Positions 22,340 to 33,960 of a DNA stretch of 64,000 nt are shown here, in pieces. The notes under the pieces were generated by a model. The model did not search any database and was not told the origin of the DNA. It worked only from the letters and a program-made list of their open reading frames with translations. The first letter of the stretch is position 1, and each line of letters starts with the position of its first letter. The DNA comes from Takifugu bimaculatus (taxonomy: Eukaryota > Chordata > Actinopteri > Tetraodontiformes > Tetraodontidae), in assembly GCA_004026145.2 (NCBI GenBank), contig CP034989.1, positions 1,077,134 to 1,141,133 of the forward strand, read 5' to 3'. The position numbers were made by a program, and so were the translations under genes.

Positions 22340-22610
22340 AATTACTCTGGAGGCCTGCCTGGCCCCGCACTGCATCAGATTGACCCTCAGCTTGTTTGCC
22401 ATTTTGTATACTGCACTGTTTATTTAACAAGGAGCAGAGTGAGTGTGATTTCCAGGGACGGGTCCCTGTGATAGTAGCTTTGACACCCTGCCTGAGTAAT
22501 GACCCTCATTATGGAGCCTCTGACAGCTCCCTGAAAGGCCTGATTTATGAATATGCTGGGTCCGTAGCCCCACAAGCCTCCTTGCACCAGCCTGAGAGCA
22601 CGGGCTCCCC
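22340..22610. promoter_or_regulatory. Candidate conserved noncoding element
   Basis: Repeat-free sequence with GTTTATTTAACA, GAGTAATGACCCTCATTATGG and CTGATTTATGAATATGC. The opposed frames 22396-22707 and 22420-22629 argue against coding. This is a weak call. Confidence 0.25.
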
Positions 22611-24035
22611 TCCCTCTGTCAGCACCCACCGACTATACATACATACATGTGCGTGGGCGTTCACATACATAGCTCCTCCACATGTTCCTGAAGAAAGCGG
22701 CTCTTGAACTGCATTGTTTGGCTGTGGAACTGCCCAGTGTGAAACCCTTCCCCTCAGTCACTTTTGCCTCATCTCCGTGAGACAGAAAGCAGCAGCCATT
22801 GGAAGTTGCTGGAAAGTTTGATTTAAGATCTATCAAGTCTGCTAGAATCAGTCCTTTTTTGCTCCGTATATTCAGCAATCTCCCACAGAGCGAGGCCTGA
22901 ATCACAACTTCCAACTTTAATTTTATTTCATTTATCTAGTCTTATTGGTCAGTACTTCATGAAATTTTCACATATCTTACCCCTCAAGGATTAACCCTAT
23001 ACATATTAACCCTTCTTAAATATCACACATATCAAAGGGCACCATAAATAAGTTATGAGCTATATATCTCCACTGCTTTTTTTTCTGCCCCAGCAGAATC
23101 AATTAAGCGGGCAGAAGAGAGGAAGAGGGCCTTTGGAAGGCTTTAGTCTGGACTGGAGGACTGGAGAAGACCGGGCCTACTGGAGAGGATCCGCGGGAAG
23201 AGATGAAGGAGGAGTAAAAGAGGAGGTAAGGGGGAGGAGGGACATTCAAAGAGGAAGCGCACGTAGAGGTGTGGTATCCTGTGGATATGCATAAGCAGGA
23301 GCTGAGCAGGCAGGTGTGCGCGCGAGTGAACAGCAGCAGCAGATAAAGCTGTAGCGGCTTGTCAGAATCCAGCCGTTGGTCAGTGATTTATGAGGATGCG
23401 CTGGCCAAGACTTTGCTTCAAATCCTCCATCCCGCAGCTTTTTGTTCACACTCCTACCTGCACTTGGGTTTGATTGGCTTCTGATGCACCTGTGGTCAGG
23501 TGAAACCAGCATTATTATACAGAGAGCTGAATGCAGAGCTTCTTTTGTCCTTCTCTCCCCTTTTTAGGGCAGGATGAGGCCCCCAAGTGCCATTGATCAT
23601 TTGATCCATACGGCTTCATTTTGTTGCCATTTCTTACAGGCTTCTGTATGTCGCTCTTTTCAACTCTATAAAAGTAGTTCATTTCTGTTTTAGACCTGTA
23701 AATTAGACATAAAAGGCATTATAGCATATTGCACTGCTGCCTTCTTGCCAGTGGTACATTTTACCTTATAGCTTTCATTAAAGAAACATAAAGCTGGCAA
23801 TCATACTGCCCCCCTGTGGTACACTTACACCCCTTGATCATTTATTCTTGTTCTCCAATGTGCACTTGACACCTGTTTGTTAAATTACAGAGGTCAGCCA
23901 TGTGCTTTATTACATATAAACAATGCACATACTTCAGTTTATGAGACCATTAAAGAACGGGCTTTAATTTCTTGACACCAGTCGGGAATTTGATTTATCC
24001 TACTGAGCTCTGACTTATTGAAGAGAACAGACTGG

Positions 24036-24056
24036 ACACACACACACACACACACA
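24036..24056 (+). repeat. (AC)n microsatellite
   Basis: About 21 bp of alternating AC. Confidence 0.88.
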
Positions 24057-24379
24057 TGCAGAGAGACACACTCTGCTCTTGCATTATGCCCCACATTAAA
24101 AAAAACCCTGGATAAAAGGTAAGGAATATGCTTTATTAACTTTAAATATGCATGAAGTTTCAGAGGGAAAGTGCAGCACAGCATCAAGAATGTCCAAAAG
24201 CTTGACTACTTATTTCTCTCTTTTCCCCCCTCAAAACTGTAAATAATTAAAAACAGAGGGAAAGGAAGGGGGAGAGAGGCAGGATAGAAAAGTCACGGAT
24301 ACTCCCCATCTGCATAAACACGTTCTTATTACTGACCTCACACGCCCTGGGACATCAAATTATCAAGTTGAAACCCACA

Positions 24380-24399
24380 GTTCTCTCTCTTTCAGCAGT

Positions 24400-24437
<38 letters not shown>

Positions 24438-24438
24438 T
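24380..24438 (+). repeat. Compound (CT)n(CA)n microsatellite
   Basis: Two TTCTCTCT runs, the second passing directly into a CA run. Confidence 0.88.
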
Positions 24439-24584
24439 CAAATATATTGTAGAATGATAGCTACATATAGAAAACTCTTTCCCCTCTTGAACCTATGGTT
24501 GAAAATGGCTCCAGTTGTTTCCACCTTCAGAACTTGTTGAGCCATGAGGGGGTCCATCTCAGGTCAAATGCACTCAATGACTGA

Positions 24585-24593
24585 TCAAGGTCA
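24585..24593 (+). promoter_or_regulatory. ERR/NR5A-type site TCAAGGTCA
   Basis: The nine bases match the extended monomeric nuclear-receptor site exactly. A further AGGTCA half-site lies 21 bp upstream (24561-24566). Binding is inferred. Confidence 0.3.
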
Positions 24594-24595
24594 AA

Positions 24596-27500
24596 CCATT
24601 TCCTGTCCGCCCGAGCCCATTTACTTCAGTTACACCCCATCTTCATCCAATAAAAAGAGGGCATATTGACACCGCGACACCAGTCTTATTAGCCAATTGA
24701 TTTCCTTTCGACTCCAGATATTTAGCCAGAGTGCAGCAGCTCAGCGCTATTGCTCCGGGCTCATAACAAGAGGCTTAGACTTATCAGGAAATGGGGGATT
24801 CTGCAAACATGACAACCAGGCATTCACCACAGTCTCTGTTGCTAGTGTAAATAGAAAAATACATAAATGCATAAACAGGCTGTGAAGCGCTGATCGCATT
24901 AGTGCCATCTGAATGAAAAGACGCCGCGGATGAAACCCTGTTAGGCCGCGTCTGCGTCGAATTCTGCCGAATCCTCAGAAATCGCCTGTCGAAAATTGTT
25001 TTTTAATATGATTGCGTTTTATTTGGCCCCTTAATCTTGCGTGGCGGTTACTGATTAATCTATTTTCAGCCATCTGAAAGACATTTGAAGGGGTAAATAG
25101 AAAGTATTTACCCAGCGTCACTGCCTGGTCATGTTGGCTGCATCGCCTAATGGAGACTCTGACTCCATCCATTGGAGTCATTTCATCCTCTCCTTATTTA
25201 TCCCTTTGCTCCACACCCCCCACCTCAGCTCCATCCTGCAACTGTTCCCTTCTCCCTGATGCATTGTCTCCCTTTGAATTTTAATTTCGGCTATGTGCTA
25301 TTAGAAGGGGGGGGGGGTGTAATCCCGTCACTGCCTGTCCTTCATGCCTCTCACACAATGATGTATTAACAGCAGTGCACGCTAATGAATGGAAAGAACC
25401 AAGTTGTTAAGTCTGTTTTAAGGTGCCATTCCTATTAATTTGCTCTTTGCTAGGCTCTGGTGATTTTTTTTTTGTCTTTTTTTTCTACACAAGCACAATT
25501 TATTTTTTCACAAACTGGTTTTGCTTTGACACCTCTGTGAGTGTGAGAATGTGTTGCAATTTGTGTCAGTTTTTCTGCTATGAATAGACTCACAGTGACT
25601 GATTCATAGCCCAACTCCCACAGGGTGGGTGTATCAAGTCAACAAAAATCTCTCCCCATCTGCCTTGGATGCTGATTGATGCGATAAATTGTGAAAGTAT
25701 TACATTTCATATCATACTGTGCAGTCTTTTGTGACACATCTATGTTCTAAAAGTGAACCGTGCCACAATTGGTCCCGTTTAAAACCTACAACCCTGTCTG
25801 CTGTCTGATTTTGCACCTTGTCGTGGGCTCATAACAAATCGGCATTTACATTTCTGTTTCTATCCTTCCATGCCGGCGGCTGCGGTGATGAAGGAACAGA
25901 GAGATGTACAGTACAAAACATGTTTGGCTAAATTACCGGCGTGCAGGGGGAGAATCTCATGCTGCGGCAGCCAGCGAAAGCCTCCTGCCATTCCTCGCCG
26001 CTTGACTGGGCAGATTATGCTCAGGTATCAGCCGCAGCGTAGAAAGCGGATTACTTGTGTCCAAATAGAGTTGTCAGTTTGGAAACTGGAGATGCAATCA
26101 TTTCCGTGGGAAGGGTAATTATAGAGGATGAAGCCCATGTTACTGTCAGACACGTGGGGCAGGATGAGACAATCACTCACTAATGAAGGTTTTTACACGT
26201 GCGAGGTGAACAGAGTACTCCTCTTCAACTGTAGCTCAGCGCGCCGTCTGTCTGGTTCATCCCCAGGGTCGTGGCGCAGAGCTTTCCCACGTGCACGCTC
26301 TGGAAACTTCGGTGTCGCGACGGAGCGTTTTGGTTTTCCATAACTGCTGTGGACGGAGATCAAGAGAGGATCCAATGAGCAGACTTTTTCCATCTTAGGA
26401 GGGATTTGTGGTTACTAGTAGCCCGCAAACCAGATGAAGCACCGGATCAAATGTTGGTCAACTCTCAGAGGCAGCAGTGAAGACGGCTGGAGTGGAGGAT
26501 GAATAGATTTCGTTGAGCTCTTATAGTGGAACTTTGTAGTTTTTAACCGACTAAATTCACAATAATCATCAAATAATCATCAGTGTAAACGTAGAAGCTG
26601 TTTACTTCCTGTAAACTAATGCTGAGCAGGTATCTCCATTTTCCTCTCTTTCTGACCACATGTTCCATCAGACGAACAATGATCGTGTGTCATTAGAAAT
26701 TATGGGATTGCTGTCAGTGCATCTGACCTTTACAGCCTTTGGCCTCGAGCTTGGCCCCGCCTGAGCTGCTACCTTCTTAAAAATGCAGAAAAACAGAAAG
26801 AAAAAAGCTTACACTCTAATAACGTCAACTCCGACCGCCCCCCCTCCACACACACAAAGAACCCAGACACGTCCACTCAGAATGTGCCATGCTCTCCTTT
26901 ATTATGACGGGCTTGTGCGTCGTACATCCCACCAATACCCAATCGCTCATTTTCCCACTAAATACTTCTCTCTCCCGATGCTTCACCCAGAGCTCGGTCG
27001 AAAAGGTCACACAATTAAATGGCTGAGGCCTTCTGTTCATGTCACTGAATGGTGATGTATCACTCCAGGCTGGCTGTACGTGTACCTGACACACTGTGAG
27101 CATGAATATGATTTCAGAGATCATTAAAAATTTAACAGCGTGACCTAATTACCCAAGCCTCCCTATTCAGATTCCGAGCGGTAAGTGAGATGGTGGGAGA
27201 GAAAAGGCGGAGGAGGATCTGTGTATGGCAGGCTGAGCCTCATCTGGAATCAATTATAATTACTTTATGTTGCTGCTTTGTCAATCAATAGGAGCTGTAA
27301 TGGATCGCTCAGGTGTCGCACACTGTAACCTGTCCAATGGCGTTCTCTTGTTTGTGCCGTTGCTTGTGCTCTGGAGGTCTTGAAAGGAGTCCCTGTAATT
27401 AGTGGCTTGCTTTAATGAGGTGTATTTAAGTGGATGAGGTCTGCGAGCACTATCATTTATCATGAACAGAGTTGATTGTAGATTTGAGCGACTTTAGTGT

Positions 27501-28730
27501 ACCAGATAAAGGCACCGAGACAAACAGCGCGCACGGATATAATGATGGCTGAGCCGCGGGGATGTATAGACAACAGCCCAAAAGCACTCCATTGTTAGCA
27601 TTCAAATCAACTTCCTCCCAGGATGCATGGCTTTCCCCCTTTTCCTTTTTACCATATCGATCGCGCGGCTCTGAGTCACAAACAAGGCAGATTACCATTA
27701 TCTGCCGTTACAAAGCGTTTTAGGATTCTTTGACCGCAGTCGTAAAAATCTGGGGGCTTTTCATGTCTCTCTGCATCGATTTAACGCTTGTGAGAATGAA
27801 TTGCAGATCAATTGGCTTACCTCTGGGCAGACTTAATGAGCAAGCCCAACGCCGAGGCCTGTTGTCATCTGCCTCTTGCTCCGCGGCTTTAATAGCCGAG
27901 GCAGAGGTCATCCTGTAACCAAACCTGATTTAGTTTTCACACATTTCCCCACATTTGCATGACAACAGAGAGCCGCTGCAATATTTTGCTCAACAGTCTG
28001 TCTGACTATTGACCTTCTGAGTAATCTGTCCGTAGCTCATTACTGACTTCGCAAAGCCATCTCTGTAAACTCACTTTGTAAAAACATTTTTGGCATTTGA
28101 AAGGGACAACTTGTGCACCTTATCTATGAAAATAACACTGTCATAATTACACCACAGCAGTATAATGTCATGCTGGACCTACACACACGGCCAACCTGCA
28201 TTTATCTTCGTTTCTGTGCCAACTCCCTCATTTCCAACTCTAATCTCACTCTGGTTGCCTGGATTTGAAACATTCTGGCAGTATACAATAAATATTTTGT
28301 TCTTCCTATCTTGTTTGAATGGAAGCACCTGGTGTCAATAAAAGCTTTTCAGTAATTATATTGGCGCAGCGAGCCAGTCACACTTCCAGGCTCCGGCAGC
28401 TGGTGGTTGTCAGCATTGTTGCTATGCTACACTAACATTTTGCCTTATTTCCCCGGGATTTTTGGACATAACTTCCCGACACCGGGATGGAGCGATTCCA
28501 TAGCGTAGTGATTCATCACTGTAGCCCTTCTTCAGTTGTATAATTGCACACAGCATTTATGTATCGTGACCCTTTGCATTCACAGATATTTCCAGGGATT
28601 GATCACTGTTGATGGATTTAGATATTAGAACTGGGATTACAGACATGCAATAGTTTCAAAAGTGACAGATTAGAATGACATCTCTTGGTCCAACAACAAT
28701 TGAAGCGTGGCAAAGTACCATTTTATTTAA
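24596..28730. other. Noncoding interval with weak element-like patches
   Basis: No gene is supported. Element-like AT-rich patches occur at 24600-24740, 24990-25080 and 27100-27300 (GATCATTAAAAATTTAAC, CAATTATAATTAC, TCAATCAATAGG). G11 lies at 25307-25317, T9 runs near 25468-25490, and an octamer at 27953-27960. Opposed short frames at 26128-26393, 26783-27124 and 27720-27918 are taken as chance. Confidence 0.5.
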
Positions 28731-28901
28731 CAGGGTTACCCAAGTCCAGTCGTCAAGGGCCTAGAGGAGCCGGGTTTTCTGTCATCAGGACATCGCTTTC
28801 AGCTGGGATCTCACCTTTCTGGGAGGAATCATTTCCTGCCTGGTAGGATAGAGAACCCGGTTCTTCTGCGTCCCCTGGAGGACTGGATTTGGGCACCCCT
28901 G
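28731..28901 (+). mobile_element. Short hAT-type non-autonomous element (MITE)
   Basis: The 171-bp element starts CAGGGTTACCCAAGTCCAGT and ends with the near reverse complement of that start (…GGACTGGATTTGGGCACCCCTG). The two 30-bp ends match at 24 positions. An inner pair, CCGGGTTTTCT against AGAGAACCCGG, pairs at 10 of 11, so the element can fold into one long hairpin. CAGGGGTG-type ends are characteristic of hAT transposons, and this 'CCCAA.TCCAGTC.TC' pattern resembles abundant fish elements. No transposase is encoded. The 8-bp flanks (TTATTTAA and TTTTAGTA) agree at only 4 positions, so the target duplication is decayed or the ends are slightly off. Confidence 0.82.
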
Positions 28902-29539
28902 TTTTAGTACCTATAATTGTGGTATATGTCGCCTTCAGCTGATTCCTTTCTTCTTGTCCAACCTTTGTCTCGCTGGTCATCTTGCAGCTACACCAGAAGA
29001 TGCCAAGAGGCCGGTTTGGTATATTTGGTCATTTCCTGGTGACGACAGCGAGGCAGGAGCTCTGAGATCTGAGTGGCGTTGTAATCTTCAGAGTTCCTGC
29101 CATTGCCCCGTATTATTCTGCGCCACGTGGGGGCACGTTTCCCAATTGTTCGTACCAATGCGCGCAGGTCTTGCTTATTGTATCTGACCATTGAAAGGCA
29201 AATGCAGGAGGCACGTCAACAACTTTCTCGTACCCTGCCATTAGTCGCGCCTGCTCTTATTCTGCTATTCTTTCCTTGAGAGAAGAAAATGGAACAGTGC
29301 GCGGGACAGATTGCAATTCACTGAAGGCTCGTTGCATGCAGTAATATACACTATTAAGAGGGAGCATATAGAAACAAACCTTTGATTAAATGAATTTGAA
29401 TCACAAAGAAACAGCAAGACCCCTCCTCAAGCTTTCAGTCAGTAGGGATCGCTTTTTCACTCTGTACCTGCGCACGCTGACTTGTGACACCCACCGTTTT
29501 TAAGAGGGATATTTCTGAGGACCCTCGTAAGGCAGCAAC
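28902..29539. other. Noncoding interval, no gene seen
   Basis: Opposed frames at 28954-29187 and 28988-29191 overlap and have no domain. Nothing else is recognised. Confidence 0.55.
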
Positions 29540-30240
29540 CCCGCATGATATCAAGTCAGTTATAATAAAGCATAATATTATATTCATTTTGTCGTCATTA
29601 CTGATTCCAGTGTACTAAAAGGCTTGGGGGATTATGATGAATTCCAAATAAGTTCAATGTGCTAATGGGGAACAATGACCTGTAGCACGGATTACTAACA
29701 TCGGCGAGGGCTCCTTGTTTCATTCATGTATGTTTGAATATAAAATATTCCTATAGGACGGTGTTTGCTGTCAGGTTTGGCAACAGTCTCTTTGCAAAGT
29801 TTCCCACCATAATGTAAATCTATATGATATCTAGCAGCAGCTATTAGTAGAAACTAAAAGCGGTGGGAAAAATGAAGTCAAAATTGTATACGTGATGACT
29901 TCAACCTAAGAGTTCCAGTCATTCTATACATAGGAGGGCCGTATTTATCCGAGAAAGGCGTGCAAATCTATGTAAGTATCTCCACTGTTTGCATAATAGA
30001 TTAGAAATTAGCATTTTTGTTCATTTTCCATGTATGCAGAGTGCCTGGAAGAATAACACTCCATGCATATCAGATCAGCCTGCCTACAATTTTGCGCAGT
30101 ATATTATTTGACAATCTAAAATGTGTAATTTGCATGAAATTGCTTAATTAAAACACAGTCACTGGGGGTATTAATTTCTTTGTCTGACAGTGGAGTGTAG
30201 TGGAGGGAAAGCAGGGGAGATGTAAAACGCTGTCAGATAG
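29540..30240. promoter_or_regulatory. AT-rich candidate conserved block
   Basis: Long repeat-free AT-rich stretch without open frames. It contains an octamer within TAATTTGCATG (ATTTGCAT at 30128-30135), CTTAATTAAAAC, GGTATTAATTTC, and two TTTGCATAATAGATTAG-like motifs. The absence of any frame over 60 codons across 700 bp, together with many homeodomain cores, suggests regulatory or neutral AT-rich DNA. Confidence 0.3.
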
Positions 30241-30285
30241 CACTGTCACATGCAAAAAGGAAATTCTGCCACACATAACCCCCCC

Positions 30286-30319
30286 ATACACACACATGCA
30301 CACACACACGCACACACAC
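30286..30319 (+). repeat. Interrupted (CA)n microsatellite
   Basis: CA repeats interrupted by TG and CG. Confidence 0.85.
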
Positions 30320-30418
30320 CCTCTTCCAAACAGCGAGGAGCGATGGAGAGGATAACGCCTGCCCAGCTAATTTGGGTTATAGTGGTAAACGGGGGCCATT
30401 GCACTAGAAAGATACCGA

Positions 30419-30443
30419 GGGGAGGGAGGGAAGGAGGGAAGGG
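30419..30443 (+). other. Canonical G-quadruplex motif
   Basis: Five G runs (GGGG, GGG, GGG, GGG, GGG) are separated by loops of 1, 1, 5 and 2 bases, satisfying the usual G3+N1-7 rule. A G10 run follows at 30514-30523. Structure formation is predicted from sequence only. Confidence 0.6.
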
Positions 30444-31917
30444 TTGATGGGGTGAGACTCAGAGTCTAGCAGAGCTGCCTTTGTGCCACAGTGTCGTTGT
30501 CCTCTGGGGGAAAGGGGGGGGGGCTGTGTTTGTACAGTTCATCAGTGGTTGGAGGATGTGTGACCGAACGGTAAAAAGGTTTTTGGACACCTTTTCCAAA
30601 CAACGAATAATCTGTAAATCCACAGAATCAACTTCTGGAACCCTGCGCCGCGTTGTGGCTCCGCAGTCGTGGAAATCATTCATCTTTCCTGGCGAGGCTT
30701 TCTCTCGCACTCCCTCTCCTGTCACAGGAATAAAACACCTCGTGGTATGGTGACAGAGATGCAATCAATTGGAGCAGCCACAATGTGAGCAGCCGATCGA
30801 AAACAGCCACTCATTAATTGTTGCCCACCCCTCGGTGCTGCGCCGTGCTGTGCCATTATGAATGCGGGAATTGCGAGCAGAAAAGGGCAGAGAGGTAGGC
30901 GAAGGATGAACCAAAGAGATTCAGAAAAATACACAGGGAGGAGGAACTCTTTGGAGCATGACAAAGAGTGAGATTAAAGCTCCTTTCCCATTTTCACTTG
31001 GCCCTGTGTCTGCGTGCGTGCAGCTTGCACATCTGTACCCTTTTGTCTTAAATATCAAAGGCAACGGAGGCACGTTAACATTTCAGTAATTCCAAAGATA
31101 CATGAGGAGGACATGGAAGGGTGAATGTTGCAGCACAGAAGTTATCAAACTCGGAGCCAAAGAAGGGGGAGTGGGGGGAGATTATTCCTCCTCCTTTTAC
31201 ATCAGTTCTGCGAAAGCCTTTCTAACGGAGAGGCGAGAAGTGCCGCCAAGCGACGGTGGAATTAAAACTGTTGGGCAGAGAACGGGGGACTAAAGAGGAA
31301 GACGACGTGGACACTCGGCGATAAACAGTAGTGCCTATTTTTGTGTAGCCACAAGAAAAAGGCAAACGGGGGGCAGGTTGAATGAGGCGTCCTTGTCACC
31401 AGTTCCAGCAGGTTCGAGAGACAGGAAGCCAGTACAGAGGGCGCGCTAATGCTGACAGGACCCTCCACTGCAGCCTTGACGGCGAGCTTCCCCGGAACCT
31501 TAATTGGCCCTTTGATGGCGGTGGAAAAGGTGGTGAAGGCGATGAAAATGGAATCTGTCCTTCTTTCCTGGCATTCATTATATCACTCTTTGCTCTGTGT
31601 TTATTTATGAATCGTAACCTTTTCCCTTTGTCTTGCTGTGCTCCTCGAGAGCAGCCCGGTTTGTTGTTAAACCGTCGCCCTTATTTCACCCTCGCTCGCT
31701 GTCGGAGTCCGACTGTCCTTTGGTGTTACTTTGCATTTTAGAGCCACTTCAAAGTTCCCTCTTTTCGCCATCCCCGGTGCAGATTGTGTCCCTCATATGA
31801 CTGCAAATGGTTGTTTGTGTATTTATCATTTTGTCATGGTAATGCGTGTGTATCCGCATGCACCCGCATGAATCAAGGCTACATGAAGGATGCATTGTGC
31901 TAACAAGCAGGGGTTGG

Positions 31918-31951
31918 TGCGTGTGTGTGCGTGCGTGCGTGCGCGCGCGCC
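31918..31951 (+). repeat. (GT)n-(GTGC)n-(GC)n alternating tract
   Basis: Thirty-four bp of strict alternating purine-pyrimidine with a progression from GT to GTGC to GC, which strongly favours Z-DNA. Confidence 0.85.
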
Positions 31952-33378
31952 TAGAAACCCCCGCTGCCTCCGCTGATCAAATGGAGCAACGAGGGTAAAT
32001 CCTGCTAATGCGCAGAGCTGTTTAGAGCCACGTTTTCCTTTTGAAATGATGATAATAATGGATTCAGTCCTCTCATTAAAGTCGTCCAAGAGCTCATTAG
32101 GTACCAACAAACAAGCGCGCCTCGCTGGCACAGGAAATGCCAAGTACCCCCAACTGCCTGCGTCTCCCCATTTCATCCAACAACGTGAGCATGCTATGTG
32201 TCATTTCCCTCCCCACACACACTAGTAGTCATTTTCTAGTCCTTAGCTGATCTATAGGTCCAACCTCCCAGGCTTCCCCGACCCGACTTCAAAGTGCCAC
32301 ATCCTCTACACACTTGGCTGGGACTCCCTGAGAGACTCTCTCTGGGCTCTGGGGTCACAGGATCAAGAGGACTGAAATTGATCTTTTCTCTTTGGTCCCA
32401 CTCAGTCCTCTTTAGCCTCTTGTCATCATGCTCAGAAGCCACGTATGGCGACACCTGCAGAGGACTTGGGGAACAAAAAAAAGTGTCTTTGCTGTCTCTC
32501 AGACGTTCCCTCCTTTGTTCGCGACACAATGACAGGTAAAGAGCATAGGGGTGCAATTATGGAGGTGACTGGCCTCTTCTTAGTATTTCACCATGGTCAC
32601 TTGTCATTGTCTAGAAAAAGAATTGACTCCAATGAGGGAGGAATGGTGTAAATTATGTCCTGACACATGTATTCATATTGTCACTTCCTGTGGATTTCTA
32701 ATACACAGCTCTGTAGGTGCTGTCTCTTTCATTTGAGCCTTGCCATCCCCTCTTATCTGAAGTCAATATCAGACCACAGAAGCTGATGGATGCGGAGGTG
32801 CATTTTGGGCTGGAGGTTCCAGGCTCAACAGGTTGCTGGACAGGTGAAATGGGTTGTTCTGAATTTACTTTGGATAAACTGTTCCAGTCAAAAGTCACCT
32901 TTATCTATTAGGCTCACAGAACAATGCAAATACTGACATTCGCAGCAAATGCACATCGCCGGCTCTCACCGGCGCAGGAACCGTCGCAATCTGCAGGAAA
33001 AAAGCAGATATGGATTGACAGTAGTGAGTTTTTAATGTCTCCTTCAATTAACTATCTCTTGGAGTCTAAGGAGTCATCTGAAACGTGTCAAAAGAGACAT
33101 ACTGCAGATGACAAAGTCTTATCTGCGCACAAATTCCCTCTCCATCAGAGGAGGAAGTGATAGCTCCCTGTCAGGGAGAAGGAGAGATCAGAGAGTACGA
33201 GCTCCCCATGAGCGAAACTCACAAGGGTCCGTTCCAGCCTCAAGGACTCCTGTTGTCGAACATAATGATGCGCACCCAAGTTTTCAATCAATACATGCCA
33301 TTCTTGAGCTAAAATGCATCATAAACTTCAATTCTCTTCCATATCTGGTGTATTGTGCATCTAAAATTCACTTACTTT

Positions 33379-33396
33379 AAAAAAAAAAAAAAAAAA
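33379..33396 (+). repeat. Poly-A tract (A18)
   Basis: Eighteen A residues. No AATAAA signal lies within the 50 bp upstream and no recognisable retrocopy precedes it, so it is recorded as a plain homopolymer. Confidence 0.85.
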
Positions 33397-33399
33397 GAT

Positions 33400-33960
33400 C
33401 TTTGATAGGCGACTGTTTCCCTTTTTCTTTTACATTCTAATTACGGGCTTGAGGATATCAATTAAATGCGTCCAATTACAGAATGCTTCGGAACTAGAAT
33501 ATAAAGTTGCACCTCCTTTTTTGATCTATTTACTCATAGCCGACGCAACAGAGGGAGAGAGGGAGTAAGAAGTTTCAAAAACAGCCTCTGTTCCACATGA
33601 AAGGAGCATTTGATCATATTTTTTATTTTCGTCTTAAAGAGAAAAGCTTGCCAATGAGGAGTCATTCCCCATTAAAGTCAAGCAAAATTATTGAGCCTGC
33701 ATTAAGGAGCTTTAAAAAAAAGCCCTGATATGTATCATGCATGTGGATATGCATAAACATGACGGAGGAGCTTAAGTAGAAAATGAGATCTGATGCCGTC
33801 GTGAAGAAGAGAAAACCGGCATGCTCAGAATGCATTTAAATTTAAATATTCATGTCATTATAATTCTGAGGAATGTGGAGCGACCGTATAATATTTTATT
33901 GAGGAGGTTTTAAAAAATGAATGCTGTCCCCACTCCTTAATAAAACTCCTTGCCTTTCAG
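33400..33960. promoter_or_regulatory. Candidate conserved noncoding block
   Basis: AT-rich and repeat-free, with no frame of note. It holds the 14-bp palindrome ATTTAAATTTAAAT at 33834-33847 followed by ATTCATGTCATTATAATTC, plus CTAATTACGGG, TCAATTAAATG, CCAATTACAG and CCATTAAAG. A regulatory role is inferred from texture. Confidence 0.35.

Larger units (their letters stand above)
22611..24595. other. Noncoding interval with simple repeats
   Basis: Contains a purine-rich stretch (about 23105-23260) made of GAGGA and GGAAGA blocks, an AT-rich stretch with two TTAACCCT copies (22990-23015), and CA/CT microsatellites at 24036-24056 and 24380-24438. No gene is supported. Confidence 0.55.
30444..33399. 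other. Noncoding interval, no gene seen
   Basis: Many opposed frame pairs (30459-30764, 31262-31741, 31826-32176, 32236-32651 and 32698-32911) have no domain. A Z-DNA-prone GT/GC tract is at 31918-31951 and an octamer ATGCAAAT at 32924-32931. A18 ends the interval at 33379-33396 without a visible retroposon body upstream. Confidence 0.5.

Noticed and set aside
22990..23020. Two TTAACCCT copies as piggyBac-type ends
   Set aside because: They are in direct, not inverted, orientation and too close together. No element body between them.
33379..33396. Poly-A as the tail of a retroposed gene copy
   Set aside because: No upstream polyadenylation signal, no recognisable retrocopy or SINE body, no flanking duplication noticed.
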